Source of the DNA: Chitinophagaceae bacterium
GTDB lineage: Bacteria; Bacteroidota; Bacteroidia; Chitinophagales; Chitinophagaceae
Direction of reading: 5' to 3'
Assembly (NCBI GenBank): GCA_947458275.1
Contig: CANGYR010000007.1
Span: 1 to 64,000, forward strand
Length of the DNA stretch: 64,000 nucleotides
In this document: positions 1 through 7,600 of the stretch, one piece after another
Layout of the letters: each line of letters starts with the position of its first letter
Position numbering within the stretch: the first letter of the stretch is position 1
Position numbers and translations under genes: made by a program
Notes under the pieces: generated by a model
Told to the model about the DNA's origin: nothing
The model's database searches: none
Seen by the model: only the letters and a program-made list of their open reading frames with translations

Positions 1-50
1 ACATCCGCTTTTTATGCTACAAAAACAACTGATTCTTTATTCAATTTTTA

Positions 51-135
51 GGGGGTCAATTTCAGCCGGAATCAGGGGGTCAATTTGAAATGGAATGAGG
101 GGGTCAGTTTCAAATGGATTTAGGGGGTCAATTTG
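51..135. mobile_element. End of an IS21-like element (24-bp tandem terminal repeats)
   Basis: The word GGGGGTCA(A/G)TTT begins at 51, 75, 99 and 123, an exact 24-bp period with the rest of each unit partly conserved. Multiple terminal repeats of this kind are a known property of IS21-family ends. No transposase lies inside the window, so istA/istB would be to the left. The open frame after the last repeat is a gene fragment, which fits an insertion that removed its 5' part. The family call rests on the repeat pattern only. Confidence 0.6.
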
Positions 136-364
136 CGTGGATTTTCCAGTAATGCTATACGCACAAATAAGTGGCTATGGTTGGCGTGCAATGATTTTAA
201 ACGACTGGCTACCGGAATTAAAACATTTAAAAGGTTTTGGGGTTTCTCTTTGGGTAACTTATATAGTTTGGATTGTGATTATACTTTTACTTTTCCCTCT
301 TTGTAAATGGTTTGACAATTATAAACAATCTCACAAAGAAAAATGGTGGTTAAGTTATTTATAA
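136..364 (+). pseudogene. C-terminal remnant of a DUF5009/HGSNAT-like membrane acyltransferase
   Basis: Only about 75 residues remain, ending in a transmembrane segment (VTYIVWIVIILLLFPLCKWF) followed by a basic tail and WWLSYL. This ending is characteristic of multi-span inner-membrane proteins of the heparan-alpha-glucosaminide N-acetyltransferase/DUF1624-DUF5009 group, which are normally 350-400 residues. The 5' part is missing and is replaced by the IS21-like terminal repeats. The fragment has no start of its own: the first in-frame ATG (95) lies inside the repeats. I treat it as a dead gene end. Confidence 0.6.
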
Positions 365-447
365 CTTAAAGCTGCGGTAACCCCTGTTTGTGACTTTTCT
401 TTTTGGAAATCGAGGTGTTTAATTTATTTCTAAAAGTTCATCCAAAT

Positions 448-490
448 CCTCCTCCCAAAAGTCCGAACTCAGGCTCGTTAGGACTACAAA
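448..490. repeat. Hairpin repeat, copy 1
   Basis: It contains CCAAAAGTCCGAAC followed by a hairpin: AGTCC at 460-464 pairs with GGACT at 481-485, and AAC at 466-468 pairs with GTT at 477-479 around an 8-nt loop. A related copy in direct orientation lies at 6024-6063. The stretch 365-575 otherwise shows no gene. Confidence 0.5.
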
Positions 491-575
491 CTTGTTTTAT
501 AAGAAAACAATTATGAATTTACTTAACATGCCAAGATTGAAACACTGCTGATTTTTTTAATTTTACCCTACTAGC

Positions 576-787
576 ATGAATTACAAAGTATCATTTCAGG
601 AGCTGGCAGCCATTCAACAGAAGATATTATCCAGGCAGCAGCCCACTACATTAGAAAAAGCAAAAAAACAAGTAGAAACGCTGAAGAACCTAAGTTCACA
701 AAAGAACAAGAAGCAAAGAAGTTAATTTATAATCAGTCCCGGTTAGTATGCGAAGAAGAAGCTAAAAGATTTCATACTATAAAATAA
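576..787 (+). pseudogene. Frameshifted N-terminal fragment, polyvalent-kinase-like
   Basis: An ATG at 576 opens a 49-codon frame. The next frame, from 578 to the TAA at 785-787, reads ELQSIISGAGSHSTEDI and then an amphipathic stretch ending RFHTIK. The second frame has no start codon, and one inserted base in codon 2 would join it to the ATG. The sequence resembles what I recall of the N-terminus of Bacteroidota hypothetical proteins carrying a polyvalent-type kinase domain, but that domain is absent. This is probably a broken leftover; the family assignment is weak. Confidence 0.3.
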
Positions 788-821
788 AAAAGGGTTTCAA
801 TTTGAAAATTGAAACCCTTTT
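788..821 (-). terminator. Intrinsic terminator of the exported-protein operon
   Basis: Perfect 16-bp arms (788-803 and 806-821) form a hairpin with a minimal loop. On the minus strand it is followed by a run of T, so it can end the operon whose last gene stops at 886. On the plus strand the T run is shorter, so it may also act weakly on the 576-787 fragment. Confidence 0.8.
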
Positions 822-885
822 AACTTATGTAATTTATAGTAAAGTATTTTTATCAATGTATATTTTATACATTAATTTAAATATA

Positions 886-1869
886 TTACCACCATCCTCT
901 AACATTGTATACTACAGTTGTGGGTCTGCTTTTTGCGTAAGCAACTCCCACTGCTTTAACAGCATCAATTCTTGCTTTCTCTAAATCAACTGCGTTCTTT
1001 TTATCCATTAGTTCAACCTTACGATTAAACTGTTCGATATTGTTTAGTTTGGTTTTTATTGCGCTAGTGATTTTATTGATTAAATCCTTAGCAGATGCAA
1101 AACAGGATGTTTCTGGATCTATCTGACTCAACAAGTTTGTTGCTTCTTGAGCGCCTTGTTCGTTTTGATTAGCTGTCCAAGCATTTTGTGCCTGATTTAA
1201 CTTGATCTTACACTCACGCTCTTGAGCCCTTCGGTAAAATTCAACAGCCATGGCATTAGCTTTGGTATAACAATCTTTAGAAACATCAGGAACTGAATTT
1301 AATTTATAAATGGCCTCATCTAGTTTGTTTTGATCAGAAAGGCCTTTTGCATCAGACAAAATAAAATCACATTTTGAATTGTAGTATTCAATTATTTTTT
1401 TCTTTCCGGATTCAATAAATGTAGCAATTTCCGGATTGTTTACATTGAATTTTTTAATTGCATCATTGTAAGCTTTAGTTTCATTTGGACCAGCACCCTT
1501 TGCAGTAAGTGATGTTGAGGCAAACTTAATTCCCTCATAACCGTCACCAATATACAGACTTACCTGTAACTCCAGGATAGTCATAGCAGGAGCCGTAGCA
1601 GTGACTTCTTTTGCCAAGACGTTAATTACAGGGGCAACAATAAATCGGCCACCTTCACTGTTCCCTGTTAGACCATATTTGGTTAACATTTGTGTTACCT
1701 TATCCTTCAATAAGGAGGAAGAAATATCAGATACACGTTCAGCTTGGTCGGGAATATAGACATTTAATGCAATTCGTGCATTGTCATCACTCTTACCTAG
1801 TTGGTTTTGTGCAAATGCAAATTGAAAATTTAGCAAACAAAGGCTAATAATAACTAGTATTTTTTTCAT
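886..1869 (-). CDS. Exported protein of unknown function, operon gene 5
   Basis: This is a 327-residue protein with a clear signal peptide (MKKILVIISLCLLNFQFAFAQ). Residues about 30-130 look like an alpha/beta domain of the kind found in CsgG/LPP20-type periplasmic proteins; this is inference from the pattern, not a database result. The middle (about 165-270) is helical with spaced Cys residues (CDF, KDCY, RECK, SCF) and could form TPR-like hairpins. The C-terminus ends NVRGWW, which looks like a conserved tail. It is last in a five-gene operon, 12 nt after its neighbour. I recall similar proteins only from Bacteroidota, with no known function. Confidence 0.8.
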   Translation of the reverse strand: MKKILVIISLCLLNFQFAFAQNQLGKSDDNARIALNVYIPDQAERVSDISSSLLKDKVTQMLTKYGLTGNSEGGRFIVAPVINVLAKEVTATAPAMTILELQVSLYIGDGYEGIKFASTSLTAKGAGPNETKAYNDAIKKFNVNNPEIATFIESGKKKIIEYYNSKCDFILSDAKGLSDQNKLDEAIYKLNSVPDVSKDCYTKANAMAVEFYRRAQERECKIKLNQAQNAWTANQNEQGAQEATNLLSQIDPETSCFASAKDLINKITSAIKTKLNNIEQFNRKVELMDKKNAVDLEKARIDAVKAVGVAYAKSRPTTVVYNVRGWW

Positions 1870-1881
1870 AATTGAAATTTT

Positions 1882-2844
1882 TTATTTTTCACCTAAAATT
1901 ACCCAAGTCTGACCAAGGCCTTTTTTGACTAATTTTACACCGGGTATGTTAAATGGAGCTCCTTGTAAATAGCTTTGTAATGGCTTACAAAAGTCTTTAC
2001 AATCAATTGCCCTGCCGGAAGCATTGTAGAGAGGTATACGTACCTGTTCAAAAGTCATTTTATTTTCGGTAGCATCTGTATTTTCAAATCTTCCTTTTAC
2101 AGTGTTTTTGCTCATCCAGTCTTCAATGATAGAGCTAAGTTCTTTCTTTTCCCCGTCGATATCATATTCTTTTTCAAGGTCGCCATCCCAGGAATCGAAC
2201 TTGCTCACTTTAACTATTACTTCACGTCCGTTTGCAAATAAATCATCGAAATAAGTCTGTAGTCTTGCATTGAAATTATCAATGATTGATAACACCGCTT
2301 CCGAAAGCATAGTCGGCATATCTGCTGTAGCCGATGGATTTCCGGGAGGGTTTTGAGAGGCGATTGATTTTCCGGTATAAGCATCTACTGCCTCCAGATT
2401 AATTTGAACTGAATTGTTAAACCCTGATTTTGTAGTTTTCCAACCCAATTTCAAGATAATGTCCGCTTTTGCAACATTGGTTAGCTTGTCGTAAAGGCTT
2501 TCTGACACTCCGGATCCACTTGTTTTTGAAGTCATCGCCATAGACTCAGCAGCATCCTGCTTTACTTTTTTTAAAGACTCTTCAAGTGTTTTGAGTGGAA
2601 AACCTCTGTCGGCCATCAAACCATTGATTTTAGTGATTACGTTTCCTAAATCAGTATGTTCTCTCAAAGCGCGCTCATAGTCAGGGTTAACTACCTTTGT
2701 CCCCTGATTGTCGGATGTAATTTCGAAACCATTAATATTACACCAATTGTCACTAGGGAAAATCATTAAAGTCGGTTTTTTTGCTTGTCCGTAGCTTATA
2801 TTCATTAATAATAATGACAAACAAACTATTATAATTTTTTTCAT
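1882..2844 (-). CDS. DUF6175 family exported protein, operon gene 4
   Basis: This 320-residue protein has a signal peptide ending near SYGQ. The mature start KPTLMIFPSDNWCN and the stretch MADRGFPLKTLEESL are what I associate with DUF6175, a Bacteroidota family of unknown function. A block around ADIILKLGWKT, followed by an 'AVDAYTGKSIAS' strand, resembles the TolB/CsgG-like fold in which periplasmic proteins report variable cofactors; this is inference. Two Cys residues near DCKDFCKP could pair. It is separated by 27 nt from the upstream gene and 12 nt from the downstream gene, so it is almost surely co-transcribed. Confidence 0.8.
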   Translation of the reverse strand: MKKIIIVCLSLLLMNISYGQAKKPTLMIFPSDNWCNINGFEITSDNQGTKVVNPDYERALREHTDLGNVITKINGLMADRGFPLKTLEESLKKVKQDAAESMAMTSKTSGSGVSESLYDKLTNVAKADIILKLGWKTTKSGFNNSVQINLEAVDAYTGKSIASQNPPGNPSATADMPTMLSEAVLSIIDNFNARLQTYFDDLFANGREVIVKVSKFDSWDGDLEKEYDIDGEKKELSSIIEDWMSKNTVKGRFENTDATENKMTFEQVRIPLYNASGRAIDCKDFCKPLQSYLQGAPFNIPGVKLVKKGLGQTWVILGEK

Positions 2845-2871
2845 AAATCTACTATTTGAAAGTTTTAATTA

Positions 2872-3354
2872 TTAAAATCCAGCATCTAGTTTCTTAACTA
2901 TCCCAGCAGCTTCCAACTCTTTTCTTAAGTTGGCTTTTTGTACAGAAACTATCACTCCGATTTTTAATTTTTTACCAACCTTCAATCTGTCATCTTCAGC
3001 GATTGAGCCATCGTTGCTGATTGCTACATAATTGAGGTATTTTCCGCCTTCTTTGAAGAATTCCTTGAAAAAATCTCTGTACTTGTCCTCTGCACCAACT
3101 TCAGTAACCATTGGTCTTTGCATACCGGAACCGGGTATTCCCTTAAAAACGATAGCTTTAACTGCATCCATTTTTGCATATTCGAAACAATCCCTTTCTT
3201 TTTTGCAATAGGCATACACCTTAAAAAGCTCGGTACCCTCTAAACCAGTACGCAAAAATTGTACTTCATAGTTATAATTAGCAGGATCAGACTGTGCTTT
3301 TACGCTGCTAACTGATAAAAGCACGACAATTAAACAAATTGAAAACTTTTTCAT
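2872..3354 (-). CDS. Small exported protein, paralog A, operon gene 3
   Basis: This 160-residue protein has a signal peptide ending VKAQ. It aligns over its whole length with the next upstream gene: YNYEVQF versus YYNWETIF, IVFKGIPGSG versus LIFKGIAGSP, KYRDFFKEFFKEGG versus KYRNYFATFFQDGG, and the C-terminal ANLRKELE versus ADLRNALE. The two genes are therefore a tandem duplication. The segment AKMDAVKAIVFKG resembles the first helix of LPP20/FlgT-like domains. Function is unknown; the conserved pairing suggests two related subunits of one exported assembly. Confidence 0.75.
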   Translation of the reverse strand: MKKFSICLIVVLLSVSSVKAQSDPANYNYEVQFLRTGLEGTELFKVYAYCKKERDCFEYAKMDAVKAIVFKGIPGSGMQRPMVTEVGAEDKYRDFFKEFFKEGGKYLNYVAISNDGSIAEDDRLKVGKKLKIGVIVSVQKANLRKELEAAGIVKKLDAGF

Positions 3355-3365
3355 AAATATAATTT

Positions 3366-3848
3366 TTAATTTTTTGGTATGATTTTAGCAGATTCCAATG
3401 CATTTCTTAAATCTGCTCTCTTAACAATTATTTCAATTCCTTTTTTCTTACGATCTCTCCTTTTACCTGTTTTAATCCTGTCATTCTTATTTAAATTTCC
3501 GCTTCTGTATAGTTCAACGAAATTTTTATAATCACCACCATCTTGGAAAAAAGTTGCGAAATAATTACGATATTTTTCTTCCGCGTTCACTTCAAATACC
3601 AAAGGTCTCGGATCTGGCGAACCAGCAATGCCTTTAAATATCAGTTGTTTCAACACGTCAACTTCAGACTGATGGATTGACTCAGATTTATTTTTTCCGG
3701 CACCAAAATACTTGTAAACTTCTGAGCCATTGAACTCTGATTTTACAAATATAGTTTCCCAATTGTAGTAAGCGGAAGTAGAACGACGACTACAGCTAAT
3801 TGAGAAAAGGCATGAAATAACCAAAGCAATCGCAATGTATTTTTTCAT
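3366..3848 (-). CDS. Small lipoprotein, paralog B, operon gene 2
   Basis: This 160-residue paralog of the downstream gene is tethered rather than free: its N-terminus carries a lipobox (LFSISC) followed by a basic CSRRST. The body shares the KYRNYF...FFQDGGDY and KRADLRNALE blocks with paralog A, but has an extra basic insertion (KTGKRRDRKKKG). Lipid anchoring of one copy and free secretion of the other suggests division of labour. Gaps are 17 nt upstream and 11 nt downstream. No known function. Confidence 0.75.
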   Translation of the reverse strand: MKKYIAIALVISCLFSISCSRRSTSAYYNWETIFVKSEFNGSEVYKYFGAGKNKSESIHQSEVDVLKQLIFKGIAGSPDPRPLVFEVNAEEKYRNYFATFFQDGGDYKNFVELYRSGNLNKNDRIKTGKRRDRKKKGIEIIVKRADLRNALESAKIIPKN

Positions 3849-3865
3849 TTGTTAAGATTTAATTA

Positions 3866-5698
3866 TTAAAACCCATATATTCTTAAACCGATACTGATTA
3901 CAGATGGGGCATTAAATATTATTTCCGAAGTTGATTCGTTTAAGGGGTCTGCATTGGCTTCATCTTTTGACAATGAAGAAGAAAACGCGAATCCGTATTT
4001 GTAACCTATGTTAATCTGTGCATGAGGACCGAAATTGTAACCAGCTTTGATTCCGATCAAGCCGCCGTAAGAAGTATTTGTTAGACCTTTAAAATAATTC
4101 TCTTCAACTTTTGTGCCACCTAATTTACTGATTGATACGGAACTCAAATATGCGCCCACCATTGGAGTAAGTTCCAGATGATTGGCTTGAAATATTTTTT
4201 GCGCCGTTGCATCAATGTAGATAGGTGTTCCCTCAGTGATGCCTTCTTCTTTACCACCATTAATTGTTGCTTCTTTAGCTTTCAATGGCAGAAAACCTCC
4301 ACCTGAAATTCCGAATCTTACCCCAGGATAAATATGAGAGATATACTCAGCACTTAGCATTAGGCCTGCAGCAACATCACTTTCTGATCCAATATTAAAC
4401 CCTAATCCAAAAACAGTCCCAAATTGCCTTCTTTGTGTTAATTTCATTCCTCTTTCAACTTTCTTTGAGCTAACTTTGTAGAAAACTGAGGGCTCCATCT
4501 TTCCATCGGCATTTTTTAGGTTATCAGCCACTTTTTTAACTCTAATCCAACCCACTTTTTTATCTACTTTTGAACCATCCTTCTTTAAGACCGATTCAGT
4601 AACCTTGTATAATTCATCGATTTTTATAGCTTCTTTTTTACCGATCTTAGCAGTAATGGGCGAATTTCCAAAAACAGGTACTTTTACTTTAAATGGTTCA
4701 TATTTTCTTGAAAAGTAGAACTCGGCAGAAGAAAACAACCCGTTCACCAAATCTTTACTGACTTCTTCGTCGGATTTCATTATAAATTTAACCAAGTCTG
4801 TAGGTTCTTTTGAACCACCTGATAATGCCCCCAATAAAGCTTTTCCTGAAATTTTAGGTTTTTCGAGCTTGTAATTTGTAGTTACTGCTTCTGCCGACCC
4901 TATCATGATAAATTTAAGCGGGAAGTTGAATGAAGCAAATGCCTGCGCTTTTGCATTGTCTTTCTCTGTAAAAATCAATGGGTCAAACTGACCTGTACGC
5001 ATCAAACTATCAATATCAACCTGAAAAAGATATGCAATAGAGCTTACTCCGATTGTTTTGTTCTGAGGATTTTTTTCAGATGCAGTTTCAGTTTGCATAT
5101 TATCGTCAAAAATTATGAAGTAAACATTTTTCAATAAATCAATTCCTTTATCTCTTATTGCCGCCATTTTCGTCTCTGAGTTCATAGCTTTAACAAAATC
5201 TGCATCACTGGCGTTGTATTCTGCTCTTTTTGCAATAACATCTGTAGTCATATATCCCAAACTAGGATCTATGAGAATACTGGCAAGAATTTTGTTAGCG
5301 ATTTTTCCATTATTCAATGCCTGAATGAGTTTTGGCATTCTTAATGAGTCATCTATCTTAAGTTTTACAGTTACTTCTTCCAAATCGTTTCTAAGTTGTT
5401 TTAGTTGATCCGGGGATGGAGAACTACTTTTCAACAAATTATTTATCTGAGTTTGCAGGTTAGCAGCAGTTGCTGCATAAGGAGAAACTCTTGGGAAATC
5501 TACACTTAGTGTATTATTACCGAAGTAATTATAATCATATTTTTCGCTTAATGTCACAGAATCAGAAAAAGAAACTAAAGACAAAGCACCAGAACTGTGT
5601 TTTAAGTGAATTGGGGTTATGCTTAGCCTTGAATATTGCTGAGAATAAACAGCATTAAAGAAAAGCAAGGAAACCGCTAAATAGATAATTTTTTTCAT
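3866..5698 (-). CDS. Outer-membrane barrel-bearing protein, operon gene 1
   Basis: This 610-residue protein has a signal peptide ending AVYSQ. The N-terminal 400 residues are probably periplasmic or surface-exposed and include a coiled-coil-prone stretch (about 80-115). The last 180 residues alternate in beta-strands (FGTVFGLGFNIG, GLIGIKAGYNFG, INIGYKYGFAFS) and end in IYGF, an aromatic C-terminal residue typical of outer-membrane barrels. As first gene of the operon it is the likely membrane anchor for the other four products. I do not recognise a named family. Confidence 0.75.
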   Translation of the reverse strand: MKKIIYLAVSLLFFNAVYSQQYSRLSITPIHLKHSSGALSLVSFSDSVTLSEKYDYNYFGNNTLSVDFPRVSPYAATAANLQTQINNLLKSSSPSPDQLKQLRNDLEEVTVKLKIDDSLRMPKLIQALNNGKIANKILASILIDPSLGYMTTDVIAKRAEYNASDADFVKAMNSETKMAAIRDKGIDLLKNVYFIIFDDNMQTETASEKNPQNKTIGVSSIAYLFQVDIDSLMRTGQFDPLIFTEKDNAKAQAFASFNFPLKFIMIGSAEAVTTNYKLEKPKISGKALLGALSGGSKEPTDLVKFIMKSDEEVSKDLVNGLFSSAEFYFSRKYEPFKVKVPVFGNSPITAKIGKKEAIKIDELYKVTESVLKKDGSKVDKKVGWIRVKKVADNLKNADGKMEPSVFYKVSSKKVERGMKLTQRRQFGTVFGLGFNIGSESDVAAGLMLSAEYISHIYPGVRFGISGGGFLPLKAKEATINGGKEEGITEGTPIYIDATAQKIFQANHLELTPMVGAYLSSVSISKLGGTKVEENYFKGLTNTSYGGLIGIKAGYNFGPHAQINIGYKYGFAFSSSLSKDEANADPLNESTSEIIFNAPSVISIGLRIYGF

Positions 5699-5726
5699 GT
5701 TGTTAATTTTGAATATAATTTGGGCG

Positions 5727-5734
5727 CAAAACTA
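5727..5734 (-). promoter_or_regulatory. -7 promoter element of the exported-protein operon
   Basis: On the minus strand the motif TAGTTTTG matches the Bacteroidota -7 consensus TAnnTTTG and lies 29 bp before the first ATG of the operon. No good -33 TTTG is visible, so strength is uncertain. Confidence 0.5.
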
Positions 5735-6023
5735 TTTTATTAATTTGATATAATTAAAAAATTTATTGAGGTTTTTTAAAATAATTTTGATTTATGATAT
5801 ATTTTTTATAAAATAGATTGATAGTCAATATATTATAAGTAATAGATAATAAATTTTTACGCGAAATTTACTGGTTTTCAAAAAATATTTTATATATTCT
5901 GGTGTAGATTTTCTTGTAAACCTAGAGATAGTCGAGAATTCTATATTGCTTACAAATGAATGATTTGTAAAGAAGTGGTAGAAATATATATATTATATCA
6001 TTCACTAGTGATTGCTCACTGAA
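5735..6023. other. AT-rich spacer with one dyad
   Basis: No gene is visible. The stretch is very AT-rich. It contains a perfect inverted repeat TTACAAAT-gaatg-ATTTGTAA at 5950-5970, whose size would suit a dimeric regulator, and a palindrome TCACTAGTGA at 6002-6011. Either could be an operator or a recombination site; neither assignment can be tested here. Confidence 0.4.
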
Positions 6024-6063
6024 CCTTCTTCCAAAAGTCCGAACGCTAGCCCAACGAGGCTAC
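6024..6063. repeat. Hairpin repeat, copy 2
   Basis: The first 21 bases match copy 1 (448-468) at 19 positions. They are followed by a hairpin, TAGCC at 6047-6051 pairing with GGCTA at 6058-6062. The loop segment resembles the reverse complement of the loop segment in copy 1 (CTCGTTRGG followed by CTA). It lies directly upstream of a truncated coding region. Confidence 0.5.
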
Positions 6064-6102
6064 ATCGTTTTTCTGACCTTGTTCTACGTATTTACTACAT
6101 AC

Positions 6103-6450
6103 AATGAATTATATATTATTTCTGGAGGTTTGGGTACCGGAGGCACAGGTAGTTTGGGCGGAGTGACCAATTCTTTGGCTGGTGGTAAAAAAAATGTTCC
6201 GGCGCAATTCTGGAAAGTCATTCTGGTATTGCCGGCAGGAACAAATGACATCAGCAGAGTATCGGCAAGCTCTCGTGCTATTGCCGTTATGATGCCGAAC
6301 AATCAAACCGTAAACGCTAATAACTGGGGATTCTATCGTACAAGTATAGACGCTATTGAAACCGCAACGGGATTTGATTTTCTATCCGGGTTACCGGCAG
6401 ATATTCAATCAGCACTTGAATCGGCTGTTGACAATGGGCCAATACTTTAA
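6103..6450 (+). pseudogene. C-terminal fragment of a DNA/RNA non-specific endonuclease
   Basis: The frame reads NELYIISGGLGTGGTGS, then VPAQFWKVILVLPAG, RAIAVMMPN, WGFYRTSIDAIETATGFDFLSGLP. These are the C-terminal half of the EndA/NucA (endonuclease G) fold of Bacteroidota secreted nucleases, normally 250-350 residues. The catalytic DRGH motif and the signal peptide are absent because the 5' half is missing. The break coincides with hairpin repeat copy 2. Homology begins near 6106, and there is no credible start codon. Treat as inactive. Confidence 0.75.
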
Positions 6451-6470
6451 ATTCATTGATAGATGTATAA

Positions 6471-6503
6471 AAAAAGAGTGTAGTTAATCGCTACACTCTT
6501 TTT
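6471..6503. terminator. Bidirectional terminator
   Basis: AAAAAGAGTGTAG (6471-6483) pairs with CTACACTCTTTTT (6491-6503) around a 7-nt loop, with A/T tracts on both sides. It sits between the plus-strand nuclease fragment (end 6450) and the minus-strand dehydrogenase gene (end 6546). Confidence 0.8.
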
Positions 6504-6545
6504 ATTGATAGGGTTTAATCTGCCCGATAATTTATTACCAAATAA

Positions 6546-7322
6546 CTATGCTTTGTCTTGAATCTTTCTGGTTATTTTAACTACCAGAGCTCTTGGAGTG
6601 AATCGAACAGAAGCTGCTAAAAGCCAATTCTTGAGTCCGTGTATCGCAACTGTTTTTCCTTTTATCATAGCAGCATAGCCATATTCGGCAACTTCTTTTG
6701 AGGTAGGCAACTTTTTATTTTTCACCAAACCGCTTTCTTCCATTGCTGCTGCCGCCTGGAACCCGCTTTCTGTCGCGCCGGGGCAAAGCGTTGTAACTGT
6801 CACGCCTTTGTCTCTGACCTCATTGTCAATCGCTTCAGAAAAACTTAGAACATATGCTTTGGTGGCAAAATAAACAGCCATGGTTGGACCAGATTGAAAC
6901 GCTGCCGTTGACGCCACATTCATAATCTTTCCGCTACCTCTTTTTACCATGTCTTTTAAAAACAATTTGGTAAACTGAGTTAATGCGGTGATGTTGAGAT
7001 TAATCATTTGCAGCTCTTTGTTCCAGTCTGTTTCAACAAACATCCCAAAGTCGCCAAAGCCGGCATTGTTTATTAAATAGTCAACTTGAATATTCTGTTT
7101 TTTTATTTCATCATACACATCTTGTGCAGCATTGGGCTCTGAAAGATCTTTTCCGATAGAATACACATTTGTTTTGTGTTGCGCTTCCAACTCTTTTTTA
7201 AGTTCATCTAGTTTTGACTTGTTTCGTGCCACCAAAACCAAATCATCGCCTTTTGATGCATGAACTTTTGCCAGTTCCAGTCCAATTCCGTTGGATGCGC
7301 CTGTTATGAGTGCTGTTGCCAT
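6546..7322 (-). CDS. Short-chain dehydrogenase/reductase
   Basis: This is a 258-residue classical SDR. The Rossmann nucleotide-binding motif TGASNGIG is near residues 7-14, NNAG near 87-90, and the catalytic Ser and YFATK (Tyr-x3-Lys) follow in the middle of the chain. It is expected to be a cytosolic NAD(P)(H)-dependent oxidoreductase. Overall it is closest to the YqjQ/DltE type, whose substrate is generally unknown. It is a single gene between two terminators, and nothing in the context indicates a pathway. Confidence 0.9.
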   Translation of the reverse strand: MATALITGASNGIGLELAKVHASKGDDLVLVARNKSKLDELKKELEAQHKTNVYSIGKDLSEPNAAQDVYDEIKKQNIQVDYLINNAGFGDFGMFVETDWNKELQMINLNITALTQFTKLFLKDMVKRGSGKIMNVASTAAFQSGPTMAVYFATKAYVLSFSEAIDNEVRDKGVTVTTLCPGATESGFQAAAAMEESGLVKNKKLPTSKEVAEYGYAAMIKGKTVAIHGLKNWLLAASVRFTPRALVVKITRKIQDKA

Positions 7323-7456
7323 GTTGATATATAATTAATTCGTTTTCAAATTACGGATAATATCATTGAATTAGCAACTTATGGTCGGAATACAAACAAC
7401 CATAAGGCCGGAAAGAGCAAAAAACTGATTTCAAAAAAATATTATTGAAAAAACAA

Positions 7457-7482
7457 GGGCAGTGGAAACTGCCCCTTTTTTT
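7457..7482. terminator. Terminator downstream of the RND efflux operon
   Basis: GGGCAGT (7457-7463) pairs with ACTGCCC (7468-7474) around GGAA, with T runs on both strands. It can end minus-strand transcription from the efflux genes and insulate the dehydrogenase gene. Confidence 0.75.
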
Positions 7483-7600
7483 GCCATGAGAAAGGTTTCA
7501 AGGATATGGAGTATTTTTAAAAACTAATTATTACTTGGTATCATTAACCACCGATATTTCAGATCGTAAAATTTTTTCACAGGATATTGAACGAAATTTA

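Noticed and set aside
448-490. Classical integron attC site
   Set aside because: The hairpin is too short and the outer boxes do not match RYYYAAC/GTTRRRY exactly; no integrase is visible.
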